Below are positions 19,504 through 30,100 of a DNA stretch of 31,315 nt, in pieces. Position 1 is the stretch's first letter. Each line of letters starts with the position of its first letter. The notes under the pieces were generated by a model, which was not told the origin of the DNA, made no database searches, and worked only from the letters and a program-made list of their open reading frames with translations. Where the stretch lies: contig DJMN01000031.1 in assembly GCA_002435385.1 (NCBI GenBank), positions 1 through 31,315 of the forward strand. The letters run 5' to 3'. The position numbers were made by a program, and so were the translations under genes. The DNA is from Patescibacteria group bacterium UBA6489 (GTDB lineage: Bacteria; Patescibacteriota; Gracilibacteria; BD1-5; UBA6164).

Positions 19504-19593
19504 ACATCTACTCTTACAAAGTAAGAGACCATTACAAATGTAGAATAAAAACGCCTTGGAATATTAGGTAGTCCTTCTACGAAAAGTAATAAA
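19504..19593 (+). ncRNA. Structured leader or small RNA
   Basis: After the promoter come CTCTTAC-AAA-GTAAGAG (19511-19527), an enclosing TCTAC/GTAGA pair (19507-19511 and 19540-19544, sharing one base), and GTAG-TCCTT-CTAC (19568-19580). It has no coding sense and ends at the ATG of a 31-codon frame. I recognise no known RNA family. Confidence 0.4.
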
Positions 19594-19689
19594 ATGTCTA
19601 AGAAAATTGAATTTTCTCAAGAAGCTATGAATAGTTTAAAAGTAGCATTGGATAGACTAAAAAGAGAAAGCAAAAGAAGACAAAAATAA
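19594..19689 (+). CDS. Small 31-residue basic protein (hypothetical)
   Basis: MSKKIEFSQEAMNSL, then a helix ending in KRESKRRQK and a TAA stop: a single amphipathic, very basic helix. The frame is short enough to be chance. It is, however, the only open frame between a promoter and a strong terminator, and begins right after a structured leader. It might be a DNA-binding peptide or the coding part of a dual-function RNA. No family is recognised. Confidence 0.4.
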   Translation: MSKKIEFSQEAMNSLKVALDRLKRESKRRQK

Positions 19690-19713
19690 ACAATCTTTCG
19701 CTTTCTTTTCAGC

Positions 19714-19758
19714 AAAAAAAGAGTATACTATTTTTAATAAATAGAACTCTTTTTTTTT
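19714..19758 (+). terminator. Strong intrinsic terminator
   Basis: AAAAAAAGAGT (19714-19724) pairs with ACTCTTTTTTT (19746-19756), with an inner CTATTT/AAATAG stem, and runs into a T-tract. It closes the small unit that starts at 19477. Confidence 0.8.
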
Positions 19759-19780
19759 ATTTACTAATATAAAAGGAAAC

Positions 19781-21418
19781 ATGGATAAAAAATTTTTTGT
19801 TTATACAAGAGTTTCTGACGGTTCTTATGAAAAAAGTATTGATAATCAAGAAGAAGTCATAATAAAGTTAGCTGAAAAAGATTGAATATCAAAAGAAAAT
19901 TTAATTATAAAAAGTGAAACAAAATCTTCAAGTAAATGAAGTAAAAGAGAGGAATTTAAAGAAATTTTAAGCGAGTTAGAAAAAGACAGAAAAGAGAACT
20001 GAGAAAAAGTAGATAATAGAAAGTATTGATGAATTTATTTTTTTAAAATAGATCGTTTAGCAAGAAATGATAAAGATTTCCAAAAGGTTTTTAACTTATT
20101 AGATGCCTGATATATATTTAAATCAGCAACAGAAACAATAGAAAATACCCCAACATGAAGATTACTTTTTAGAATGTTATCATCATTCGCTATATTTGAA
20201 TCTGAAAAACTATGAAACAGAGAAAGTATAGCCAATATTCACAATCTAGTTCAAAAAAGATTTAAAAGCTTATGATGAAAAACAATTTGATTCTGATACA
20301 AAACCCATTGAAAAAATGAAATCATAAAGATAGAAGATAAAGAAAGAGATATTATCTTAGATATTTACGAAATTTTTATACAAAGCAAAGAGTGAGTTAT
20401 AAATAAGTTAACCTATAAAGATATTTTTGATGAAATTGATAATAAACATTGATGATACATTACAAAATATTTAAAAGAAAAATCCTCAGCATCAAATAAA
20501 GAAAAGTTCATAGAAAACATTCTAAAAAATGAGAAAATGTTTAAATACACATGATATATAGAAAGAAGCCTAAATGTAAATGATGAACTAATAAAAAATT
20601 ATATTGATACTATTATTGATAAAAAAGAAGATTTTTATGATATAATTTGAGATCCTAAAGTCTGAGGAAAAGTAAAATTCAGTTTTTTCTTTGATAACTT
20701 AGTTATTGTTAGTGACATTCTAAACAATCAGGTAAAGCATCATTTAAACAAAGGTAAAAGAAAAGATAAAATAACAACAAAAAAAATATATAATTGATTA
20801 TTTGAAGATATAATATTTCTTGAGAAAAACTGAAAACATTATGAGAGTAAACCTTATATTACAAACAAAGAAAGTTACCAATATAGAAGGACTGTAGATT
20901 GAAAAAAATATGAGATCCCTGAAAAGAGTAAAATTGAAGACAAGATCAAATGATGTTGAATTATTGATAAAATACAATGATTACCTGAAAAAAAGATTTT
21001 AGAAATGAAAAAGGCTTGTTATGAAGAGTACAAAAAAGAGAAAAAACCAAAACTAAAAAAATTAATAGGGACTAAAAATTTCTATAAAAGCTTTATAGAT
21101 AGATATGATCTTTTAATTGAAGAAGAAAGCGAAACAAAAATAACAAATCGCTATTTAAAAGAAAAAAATAAATATGTAGAATACCTAAAAGAACTAAATT
21201 ATGAGATAGAAACAATTAAATCAGAAAAAAATATTTATATAGAAAGACTTATTAAATTACTCTCAACTAAAAGTGTATTTTCTCAAGATAACTACACAAA
21301 AAGAGACTTATTTTTATCATGCTTTGAAAAAATCATCTATAACGAAAATAAAGAAATTACAATAATTCTATTAGATTACTTACATTTTTTATGACTACCA
21401 AAGAAAATAAATATATAG
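19781..21418 (+). CDS. Large serine recombinase 2, divergent C-terminus
   Basis: 545 residues. The catalytic domain starts FFVYTRVSDGSYEKSIDNQ (catalytic S12) and includes IYFFKIDRLARND and GRLLFRMLSSFAIFESEKLGNRES, the usual arginine-bearing motifs. A recombinase-type domain (KTIGFGYKTHGKNE onward) and Lys/Glu-rich helices follow. The zinc-ribbon cysteine pairs normal for large serine integrases are not visible, so its DNA-binding half is unusual. AAAGGA six bases before the ATG is one of the few Shine-Dalgarno-like sites in the window. Its last 28 bases overlap the start of recombinase 3 in another frame. It may be an integrase or transposase of the mobile unit. Confidence 0.88.
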
Positions 21419-22923
21419 CTTATGTTCGTGTAAGTAGTCATGAACAGGCAGAAAGAAATATATCAATTCCATCCCAAATTGACCAAATAAGAAACTATGC
21501 AGAACAAAATGGATATAATGTCTCAAAAATATATAAAGAAGAAACTAGTGCATTTAAATGAAAAAGAAAGGTATTTCTAAGATTATTAGAAGAACTAAAG
21601 AATGATAGTAGTTTAAAATGAGTAATCGTATTTAAGTTTGACCGTCTAAGTAGAAACTTAGATGACTTCGTAAAAATTGATAAAATCATAAGAGATAAAA
21701 ACATAGAACTACTATCAGTAACAGAACCAATGCTTAATAGTTACTTATGAAGATATTTGGTTCGTGACATGCAAAATAGAGCAATATTATACTCTGAAGA
21801 GTTATCTTTTAGAGTAAAGCTAGGAATTAGAAAGAAATTACAATTATGATGAAGTTCTTGATGATATACTCCCTTTTGATATAATAATATAAATAAAAAA
21901 CTTATACCAAATGAAAAAGCAAAGATAATAAAAGAAATATTTACACTTTATTCTTATGGACAGTATTGAATAAAAGAACTAACGAAAATAATAAAAGAAG
22001 AATTTGATATTGAGAGAATACCAAAATTTGAAAGAATCCTATCAAATCATATATATACATGAAAAGTTGTAAAAACATGGAAATTATCAAATGAAGAATA
22101 CATTTTCTGGTGATATGAAAAAGCATGAACTTACAAAGAGGAATATAACTTAAACTATGTAATACCTATTATATCTGATGAACTTTTTGAATTATGCCAA
22201 AAAGTAAAAAAAGAAAGATCATCAACCAAAAGACAAAACAATTTAACATATCCAAAAATATTTAAGTGTATTTGTTGAAGAAATCTAAGCAGAGATGATA
22301 AAAAGTGAAACATCTATTTTAGATGTCCAAGTCACATAAGTTCTATTTTCAAAACCAAATGTACAGAAAAATACATAAATATGAAAGATGTAAAAGAAGA
22401 AATAATAAGCATATTATCAAAGATATACCTAGAAAAAGAAATAAAGGATAAAATGAAGAATTATCTAAGAAAAGATTTGGATAATACTATAAAAAATAAA
22501 GCTTCTATAATTTCAGAACATGAAAAGAAATTATCAATACTAAAATCAAAACAATTAGAAATAACAAACAGCTTTATTGAAAATATTATAACAAAAGAAA
22601 TATTTGAAATATCATCAAAGAAAATAAATAAAGATATTGAGGAACTAAATCAAGTATTAAACTGAGTAAAAAACACAGACAAATACATAGAAGCAACAGA
22701 AAAAACAATTTCCTTTATAAATGCCTTAAATAAACTAAAAAAAGGATTATTAAACAAAAAAAGTTCGCAAGAATACAATGGTCTATTTAACATAGTTGCG
22801 AACCTAACTTTGAACAACAAAAAGGTGCTTAACATTCAGTTTAAGCACCCCTTTGATATACTTTCAGGCTTTAATTTCTCTAAATGGTGGACTTTGTGAA
22901 AGAAAATTTGAACACTCTTTTAG
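21391..22923 (+). CDS. Large serine recombinase 3 with zinc ribbon
   Basis: 510 residues with the full layout of a large serine recombinase. The resolvase domain starts YIAYVRVSSHEQAERNIS (catalytic S15), with VIVFKFDRLSRNLDDF. The recombinase domain covers about 150-260. A zinc ribbon contains FKCICCGRNLS and YFRCPSH...KCTEKY, and a long coiled coil (about 340-440) precedes an end in NFSKWWT. The ATG at 21391 is the only start available before the catalytic motif, so it overlaps recombinase 2 by 28 bases and the two are probably translated together. Compared with recombinase 2 it keeps the ribbon, so the two are not a recent duplication. Expected reaction: site-specific integration or excision. 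Confidence 0.92.
22763..22803. repeat. GTTCGCAA inverted repeat inside recombinase 3
   Basis: GTTCGCAA (22763-22770) and TTGCGAAC (22796-22803) are perfect inverted copies. The left one lies in AAAAAAAGTTCGCAAG (22756-22771), whose exact complement occurs at 38-53 of this window. Confidence 0.45.
22824..22849. other. Perfect hairpin inside the end of recombinase 3
   Basis: GGTGCTTAA (22824-22832) and TTAAGCACC (22841-22849), with an 8-base loop, lie within the coding region. It is GC-richer than its surroundings; the role is unclear. Confidence 0.45.
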
Positions 22924-22948
22924 AATAAATAAAAATTTTTATTCTAAA
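22919..22948. terminator. Bidirectional terminator between convergent genes
   Basis: TTTAGAAT (22919-22926) pairs with ATTCTAAA (22941-22948) around an A-run/T-run core. It overlaps the stops of recombinase 3 and of the minus-strand gene at 22944, and so serves both. Confidence 0.55.
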
Positions 22949-23477
22949 TATTTATTTTTCAACAAATTTTTCTTTGATAAAGGTATAAGCCTTGTCTCTT
23001 TTCAATATTTTTATAGAAAACCTTTTTCCTGATTTCATAAAACCTTTTTACCAACTCAGAATCTGTTTCAAGGATTTTTAAACTATCAAATCTCCTTTTT
23101 CATAATCTTCTATCTACTATCATAAAGGCTCTAAAAATAGGATTATTAGATTCAATTAATTCTTCAAAAGGAATATTAGGATAATAGAATAGATTCCTAA
23201 CTACATCTCAAGTATCTAGAATTCACTTATTCATCAATTCTAAAGTTTTAGAATCCTTTATTTGTACTTTGTAGGATTCTCCATAGGGAGTATTCTCTCA
23301 ATTTATCAACCACATGTAGTGTCATCATCAAAATACCTTTTCTTTATTTATTGTAATAAAAGCTTCTCAGACTCAATCATGTGCTTTATGGTATCATGTC
23401 ATTTGGACATCTATAACATTTTTTAACTCATCACAGATATATGTTTTTATATCTCTTCTAATTTTTGACCATTTCAT
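22944..23477 (-). CDS. SF0329-like small protein, candidate immunity gene
   Basis: 177 residues, cytoplasmic. The start MKWSKIRRDIKTYICDEL, the segment YHKAHDGVGEAFITINKEKVFGGGHYMWLING and the C-terminal RKKVFYKNIEKRQGLY recall the SF0329 family of conserved small proteins of unknown function. The link is from memory of that pattern. It is the last gene of the minus-strand run behind the subtilase toxin. Several glycines, including three in a row, are UGA codons. Likely an immunity or accessory protein by position only. Confidence 0.55.
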
Positions 23478-23493
23478 AATTTATAATTGTTAT

Positions 23494-24510
23494 TTATATA
23501 TCATCTCTCAAATTCCCACATAAATCACATCCAAATATTGAACATCAATAATATTCAGCTACCAAACACTTATCAATATCTATTTTAGGCTTAACCTTAA
23601 AAGTTTTTTCAATACTTTCTTTCTCTCTTATTTCTTTTAAATAGTCTGAAATATATTCTTCTCTTTCAACTTCTGACAAATCTTTATAATCATCACTATC
23701 ATTCTTTATCTCTTCTATATAGCTTTTTAATTTTCTTATATCTTCATCAATTTCCTTACGAAATAAAACCTTATCAGTCATAAGTATAGAATATCACAAA
23801 CACTTCCAATCTGATAAATCTATATTAAGCCCACATCTTAATGTGTTCTCTTTAGCTTTTTCAAAATCATCATAGAGAAAATAAATACTTCAAATATCAT
23901 GATTATTTATTGCATTATCAAAGTACTCAGATTCCTTCATTTGTTTTAATAGTTCATACGCTTTTTCTTTGTTTCCTAGTTTATAATTTACCAAAATTAA
24001 TCAAAATAAACTTTTCAACTCTCTATCATCGTCTTTATAAGCATTTAAAAAATGTAATTTTGCAGATTCATAATCTCATAACATATATTTACAATATCAT
24101 AAATTATGTTCTATATTCCAAATTTTTTCTTTTTTCTGAGCTATTTCTAAATTCTTTATAGCTTCTAAAAACATTTTCTCTCATATAAGGGTTTCTGCAT
24201 AAAGAAGATATGGATAACATGATTTAGGTTTTAGTTTCACACATTCTTTTTGAATCTTTAAAGCCTTTTTACTATTTCACTCTTCATTGAATAAGTAAGA
24301 AGCAAAATTATGTGTAGATTTTACTGTTTTTTTTAATTTATATGCTTTTTCAAAAAATTTATAATCCTCATTGTCTCTACACATTTCATAATTTTGCATA
24401 TATCATATTGCTATTAGATTAATCAAATCTAAGTCTTTGGGATATTTTTTACATCTTTCTAGAAGATTTATTAATTCTTCTTTTTGTACCCTGTTTTCTA
24501 TTTTTTTCAT
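23494..24510 (-). CDS. TPR-repeat protein
   Basis: 338 residues. The first 240 form helix pairs of the TPR or Sel1 type, with units such as SYLFNEEGNSKKALKIQKEC, LLYAETLIGEKMFLEAIKNL, LGYCKYMLGDYESAKLHFL and LILVNYKLGNKEKAYELL at a period near 34. A charged coiled coil follows (about 245-310). The tail has spaced cysteines (GCSIFGCDLCGN) that could bind zinc. No signal peptide. It begins after an in-frame TAA, so the ATG at 24510 is well supported. The protein is probably a scaffold or an immunity-type binding partner. TPR-like immunity proteins exist, but the function cannot be fixed here. Confidence 0.75.
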
Positions 24511-24623
24511 GTTTTTCGTTGTAAATTATGAATAAGCTAGCTGAAATTATTACTATTATAGATATTAAAATAATATCAGATAGAAAACCTTTACTTACTC
24601 GTGTAATTTAAAATACAATGTCA

Positions 24624-25316
24624 TTAAATTTTAATTTTTTTACTTTTTCTTCAATATATTTCTATTACATAAACATCTTCATCCACATATATATTTGAGA
24701 GATTATTTTCAGTTTGGTAAACTATTTTGTGATTTTTATAAACTAAATATCCTTCTTTATCCTTAAATATATAATATATCTCTTTTCATAATTTATCAAA
24801 TGAAACATCTTTAATATTTGGAGAAGTAAAAGTAAATTCCCCATTAACATCATATACGATATCTCTTGAAAAATTCTTAAATTGAGAAGGATTTTCAGCT
24901 ATAAATATATATTTTCAATTATCATAAACACGCATGAAAAAATGTTCTACATAATTGTTTATAAACTTTTTATTTTTATATAATTTAAAAGTTCATTCAT
25001 GATTAAACACTAAGAAAATATCTCCATTTTTGGATTTTTTATAATCAATTAAAATTCAGTCTAGATCTCAAGTAAAATCTCTTTTGGTTGATAACGAAAA
25101 ATACTCTTCTCAATCAACAAATGTAATTAATTCATTTTCTCTAAATCAATATCCAAATTGATAATTACCTCTTTCCCAAAATATTAAGTTAACATAATTT
25201 CCAACTTTCTTTCAATTTTTATACAGCATTGAATCATATTCATCATAATTATATTTCTTCTTGACAAGAACAACATAATGGTCTTTTCATAACATAAAGT
25301 CTTGTTCTATATACAT
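24624..25316 (-). CDS. Beta-repeat immunity-type protein, copy 2
   Basis: 230 residues, beta-rich. It has repeated short strands with Tyr-x-Asn-Gly-Lys turns (YKNGKKVGNY, YDNGKYIFIA, YKNKKFINNY, YKNHKIVYQT), like a small propeller or stacked blades. The opening GKDHYVVLV parallels GKDEYIITL of the preceding gene, so they are tandem paralogs. Its ATG overlaps the stop of that gene by ten bases, so they are translated together. No export signal. A cytoplasmic toxin-neutralising role is inferred from its place in the run behind the subtilase toxin. No named family is recognised. Confidence 0.7.
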
Positions 25317-26005
25317 AACTCTTTGTTAATATTTATTTTTTTCAAAGTATCATTCAGCATTTCATATAAGTAATAGTCTCCATCATATTTTACATCTGTT
25401 AGTATATTTTTTGTTGAATATATAACTTCAGAGTTACAAAGAATAATATAGTTATCATTTTCAGCTTTTATTTCAAAAAAATTTTCTCATTTCTTATCAT
25501 AGGTAATATCTACTAATCCTTCATATTTATTAAAAATTTTTCCTTCTATGAAATAATCTCATTGTATTGAATTAAGTTCAACTACATATTTTCAATTACC
25601 ATATAATTTTACCTCTCTCCTTGAAATCATTCATGAATATGATTCTGGTATTTTTCATTGAAGTTTCTTGTTAAGAAAAAATTTATAATATCAATCAACT
25701 GAGACAATTATCATAATATCATCTCAATTTACAACAATATCACTTATAAATCAATCAAACTCTTCGTTATCCTTTTCTACAAAGGTCATATATTGTTCAC
25801 CATTTCTAATTAAATATAGTTTATTTCCTTCTATATAGTTAAAAAATAAGTTATTTTTGTACTCATCAACTACATCTGAACTACTTTCTCATCTATAAGT
25901 AAATTTTCAGTTTAAATAAAAAGATGAAGTATTATCTTCATTTAGTGTAATAATGTATTCATCTTTTCATACATCATATTTTTTTATATATCTTATTTTT
26001 TCCAT
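25307..26005 (-). CDS. Beta-repeat immunity-type protein, copy 1
   Basis: 232 residues with the same design as the next gene: GKDEYIITLN, then strands with Asn-Gly or Asn-Lys turns (FYLNGKFTYRG, FFLNKKLQGK, LYGNGKYVVE), and a C-terminal DYYLYEMLNDTLKKI. The similarity is clear at the ends and weak in the middle, so the duplication is old. It ends GAG-TTA-TGT-ATA-TAG, and the downstream ATG lies inside these codons. UGA glycines sit at the tight turns. Unknown family. Confidence 0.7.
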
Positions 26006-26058
26006 AAATATAATTTTTCTTTTTTCCAAAATTTTAAATACTTTTAATTATCATATTC

Positions 26059-26562
26059 TTATAAGTTTATTTCTTTCATTATTCAATCCTTAAAATCCAA
26101 ATATTTAAAATAGATTTTATCACATAAAAAATGTCCATATATACCTCCTGTAATTGATAAGTAAATTTTCTTTTTAGGTCAAAACTTTTCAAATCAAGCC
26201 TTTTCAATGTCTTCATCAGATAATCACTTTATTTTACTATCTTCTAAATAATGTTTTCATGCAGATAAATAATCTACATAAGGATTATATTTTTTTTGAA
26301 GATAAAGTAAGTCCATTCAATCAACAATTGAAACTTTGAAATCTATAGGTCAATAAGGTGTCAAAGTATTATTATCAATATAAGGTTCTTTTCATATATT
26401 AACAGATGTCAATCATATCAATTTAATAGTACTAAACATATTTTCTCATTTAGGTCCATTAAAAACCTTTAGAACAAAATCTCAAGTTAATTCTTCAATT
26501 CAAATTGAACTAAGGTCAAGATTATATTTTCAATAATTGTTAATAATATCTAATTCTTTCAT
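26059..26562 (-). CDS. Unknown small protein in the immunity run
   Basis: 167 residues, cytoplasmic, mixed alpha and beta. It starts MKELDIINNYGKYNLDL and includes TPYGPIDFKVSIVDGMDLLYLQKKYNPYVDY and an Arg-poor, Lys-rich end (FGPKKKIYLSITGGIYGHFLCDKIYFKYLDF). Ten or so UGA codons are read as Gly, many at likely turns. There is no known motif. It sits between a decayed copy of the toxin junction and the beta-repeat genes. It is an immunity candidate by position. Confidence 0.65.
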
Positions 26563-26598
26563 AAAGATAAAATTTTATAATCTAAATCTATATCCATA

Positions 26599-26670
26599 TT
26601 ATCAAATATCAACACCTCGTTTATTAGTCCCCATTAATTTTTTCATTTCTTTATTATATTTTATATTCAT
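26599..26670 (-). pseudogene. Remnant of the immunity gene start (23 codons)
   Basis: MNIKYNKEMKKLMG... repeats the first residues of the next upstream gene (MNIKYNKKMKELLL...), then runs into TAA after 23 codons. The bases before it also copy the end of the toxin gene. It is a cut-down duplicate, not an independent gene. Confidence 0.65.
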
Positions 26671-26684
26671 ATTTCATTATTTAT
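26641..26684 (-). repeat. Duplicated toxin-immunity junction, copy 2
   Basis: 44 bases matching 27101-27144 with about four differences; 31 are identical in a row (26654-26684 against 27114-27144). It starts at the stop of the 148-residue gene. Confidence 0.85.
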
Positions 26685-27130
26685 TATGCCTCTATTACAG
26701 CATATTCAACATTAAATCTTTCATCAATTCATTTACCTCTAAAATACCAATTATATCCTTCTTCTGTAAAAAGTTTTACATAAAATCAATCCACATTCCT
26801 TTCTCATTCATCATAATCTAAACTAAATTTTCAATCATCATACTGTATAGTAAAAAAAAACTTTTTATCTTTATACATTCTTTTAGCCTCAAATAACCAT
26901 ACTCCTCATATCATAAATGATGCTTGCATGTATCAATTTAAAGACAAAACCTTCTTACAAAAGTGTTTATCTACTCTGTAACAAAAAACATAATCATCAT
27001 TAAACTCTTCTAAATTGAAATTTTCAAAAGGAGTTAAAATTTCATTAAATAATTTAAAGTTATCAAAATCAACATTTCCATTACCAGCAAGTAGCAACTC
27101 TTTCATTTTCTTGTTATATTTTATATTCAT
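26684..27130 (-). CDS. Candidate cognate immunity protein of the subtilase toxin
   Basis: 148 residues, acidic (FNLEEFNDDYVF, YDDGKFSLDYDEGERNVDG), cytoplasmic, without membrane segments. The ATG lies inside the last codons of the toxin gene (ten-base overlap), the tightest coupling in the window and the normal place for the cognate immunity gene. The beta-rich second half ends in EGYNWYFRGKGIDERFNVEYAVIEA. Acidic immunity proteins often block basic nuclease tips. I recognise no family. Confidence 0.7.
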
Positions 27131-27144
27131 ATTTCATTATTTAT
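27101..27144 (-). repeat. Toxin-immunity junction, copy 1
   Basis: This contains the last eight codons of the toxin gene and the first ten of the immunity gene. The near-identical second copy is at 26641-26684. Confidence 0.85.
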
Positions 27145-30100
27145 ATCTAAATAAGTTTTTGCTTTTTCTAAACCATTTTTTATATCTATATTATCTTTTA
27201 ATTTTTGTATTGATTTTGGAGCAGGTAGTCAATAATCATCATAAAAACCTTCTCTTGCATAATTATAAAAATATTTAATCTTTCAATTTTGCATACTCTG
27301 AATGTGTACTCATCATACACCATCAAAAGACTCAAGGTCAAGTCTCCAAAGTTTATCTTTTGTATATTTTAAAACCTTATTTTCTTGTAAATCAATTTTA
27401 GATACATATCTATTCAATTTCAAAGTACGGAGAGATTTAAACTTAGCAATAAATCAATCAAGGTCTTTCAAATTAGCCTGTAATTTAGCATTATCCATAA
27501 AATTAATCCTTGCTATTATATATGGCATATTTCAATCCCCAAAAGCTTTTCTTGCTTTTTTTATAAAATTACCGAATTCAGCTAATAATCATAATGCCTT
27601 TATTCTGTTATTTAAACTCTTTATAAATCAACTTATTTTCGCTATGTATTTACTAGATTTCAATAATCCTCATGTTGGATTAGCCACAGCAAAACCAACA
27701 GTAGTTCATAAGTATCATCCTCATTTTGAATATTCATAAGGTCAGAAAGTATCTGCTATTAGATACGACTCTATCATAATATCTCATAATTCACTAGCAA
27801 TACCTTTCATTCCTCATATAGGATCTTTAGTAAAGTTTTTCACTTCTGTAAATCATTCTTCTATATCACTAAACTTTAACTTAAATATTCCTGTAGCAAG
27901 ATCAACCCGTTGCATTGAGTAATCTCTCGTAGCCAAAACTGCTCATTCTGTTGTTCATTTTACAACATTTTTTAGGTCCTCCTCTGTAAATCTATATGTT
28001 GTTACATCTGTAGCATTTGTATTAAGAGCCTCTTTATAATCTTCATCGTACTTAGCTTGGTAATTAATAAATTCTTCTGAGAATCTTCAAGCATATTGTT
28101 CAACTTGATTATATCTTTCTTCTTCTATATCACTCTTCCATTTAAACTCTTCATGTTCTTCACATACATAGTTTCAATCAAATGCATCATAACACTCTTC
28201 TCAGTTTGATGCTGCTAATTTAAAAGCTCTCCGATGTTGAAGTACATTTGTCCGTTCCTTTGCTTGCTGAATAGTTTTTTGATCTAATTTATTTAATGTG
28301 TCATCTATAAGAAATATTTTTCAGGCTTGTTTTATTTCTTCTTCTTCTCTTTCTGCAGAATCCAATATATTATTAAATTTTTCATCAGCAATATTTTCTC
28401 TTATTGAATTAAGCTTAGCAAGTAATCAATTTAAAAACTCTTGTTTCATTAATTCCGCATATTCAACATCACTATATTTTAATTCTATACTTTTCCATTT
28501 TTTATTTATAAGAACATTTATCTTTTCTAAGAATATATTTCTGTATTTATTAAATTTCAAGACATCATTTGCATATTTATCTACTACACAAGAGTTTATA
28601 TAACATTGAAGGTCACAAGCTTTTCTTTCATCTCATTCCATTGAAGCACATCATAAATCTTGTAAACATGAACTTACAACTCATATCTGACTAGTATAAA
28701 AATCTGTGTATCAACTTTTACAAGTCCATGTCACATATTTTTGACTATCAGTACAAGTTGAATAATAAGGACGAACCCAATATTCTCATGTACTTTGTTT
28801 CTTACATCTAAATGCATCTCAAAAAGTGCTTATTTTTAGTGTATCTTCTGAATTATAACTATTTATTTCAAGGTCATCTATACTTAGTCATATTTCTCTA
28901 AATATTCTTTTTAGTTCTCTAGTTAATTCGTCATCCATTTCATTTTCTGACTCTTTTTGATATTCATCTTGAATCTTTTGTAACCCATCAAAAATATACT
29001 GAAATACCTCTAAATAAACTGGATTAGCTTCTAGTGAGTTTTTTAGTTCATTTAGTATATCTATAAGTATACCTGTTACTATTGCTTTTCCTTCTGCTGT
29101 AAGAGGTGTACCGTCTTCTAGTGTCATAACATCTATTTTTTGCTTCCGTCCTGCTATGAAGTTATCTAAAAATACTTTCATTTCTTCTGAAAGTTCTGTA
29201 GTAGATATTTGTAGTTCTGTGTTATTTTCTGGAAAAAGTATTTTTTCTAGGTCTTTTCTAAACTGTAGTGTAAAGTCTTCAAATAGTTTTTCATATTCTT
29301 CTTTTAGAATATCTTCTGTTGTTTGTTCTACTGTTACCTTTAAAGTTCTTATATTTCCATTTTCATCTGTCACTTCAACTATTGTTTCTCAAACTTTTTG
29401 AGCTTCTATTTTTAATTGCTTTCCTCCTTCTCAATTTTCTTCCAAATACACATTTATATTGTCATTACTTTTTTTAATGCTTGTAATGTCCTCATAATAA
29501 CTTGGTATTTGAATTGTTTTTGTTGTTCAGATTCAAACTAGTTCTAGTTCATATGTTTCTAGTTTTAGTGTTTTTATTTCTTCTCATATTGTTATTTTTA
29601 TAACAAATATTAGTTTTCAATTTTCACGAACTTGTACTTCTGTTTTTCAAGGTTTTAATGCTTCTACTACTAGTTTATTTTCTTTTAAAGATACTTTTGT
29701 AATTCCTTCTTTTTGATATTTATATGTATATTCTGATTTTTCTTTATCCCATTCAAATTCACAATTTACTCAAACTGTTGTTTCACAAAATAGTCTTTTT
29801 GATTTGCTTTCGTCTTTGCTTCAAAGTCATGGTTGTGTTATTGTGTTGGCTTGATTGTCCAGCTCTTCTTGATTTTCTACAAAAACTAAATCTGAATCTA
29901 TTTCCACACCATCTTTACTCTTTAATCTTTCATCTTTTGTCTCCCCAACTTCATTTATTTCTTCTGAATTTATATATGATATTAGATTATCTAAATCTAA
30001 ATTTTGTTTTAATGCTTTTTTTATCTGCTCTGTTGTTAATTCTGGCTTGTAGCTTTTTAAAATTGATACTATTCAAGATATATGAGCTACTGCCATACTT

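Noticed and set aside
24456..24606. Small single-helix membrane peptide overlapping the TPR gene start
   Set aside because: A hydrophobic stretch is readable on the minus strand, but there is no ATG, GTG or TTG start at its head and no supporting motif.
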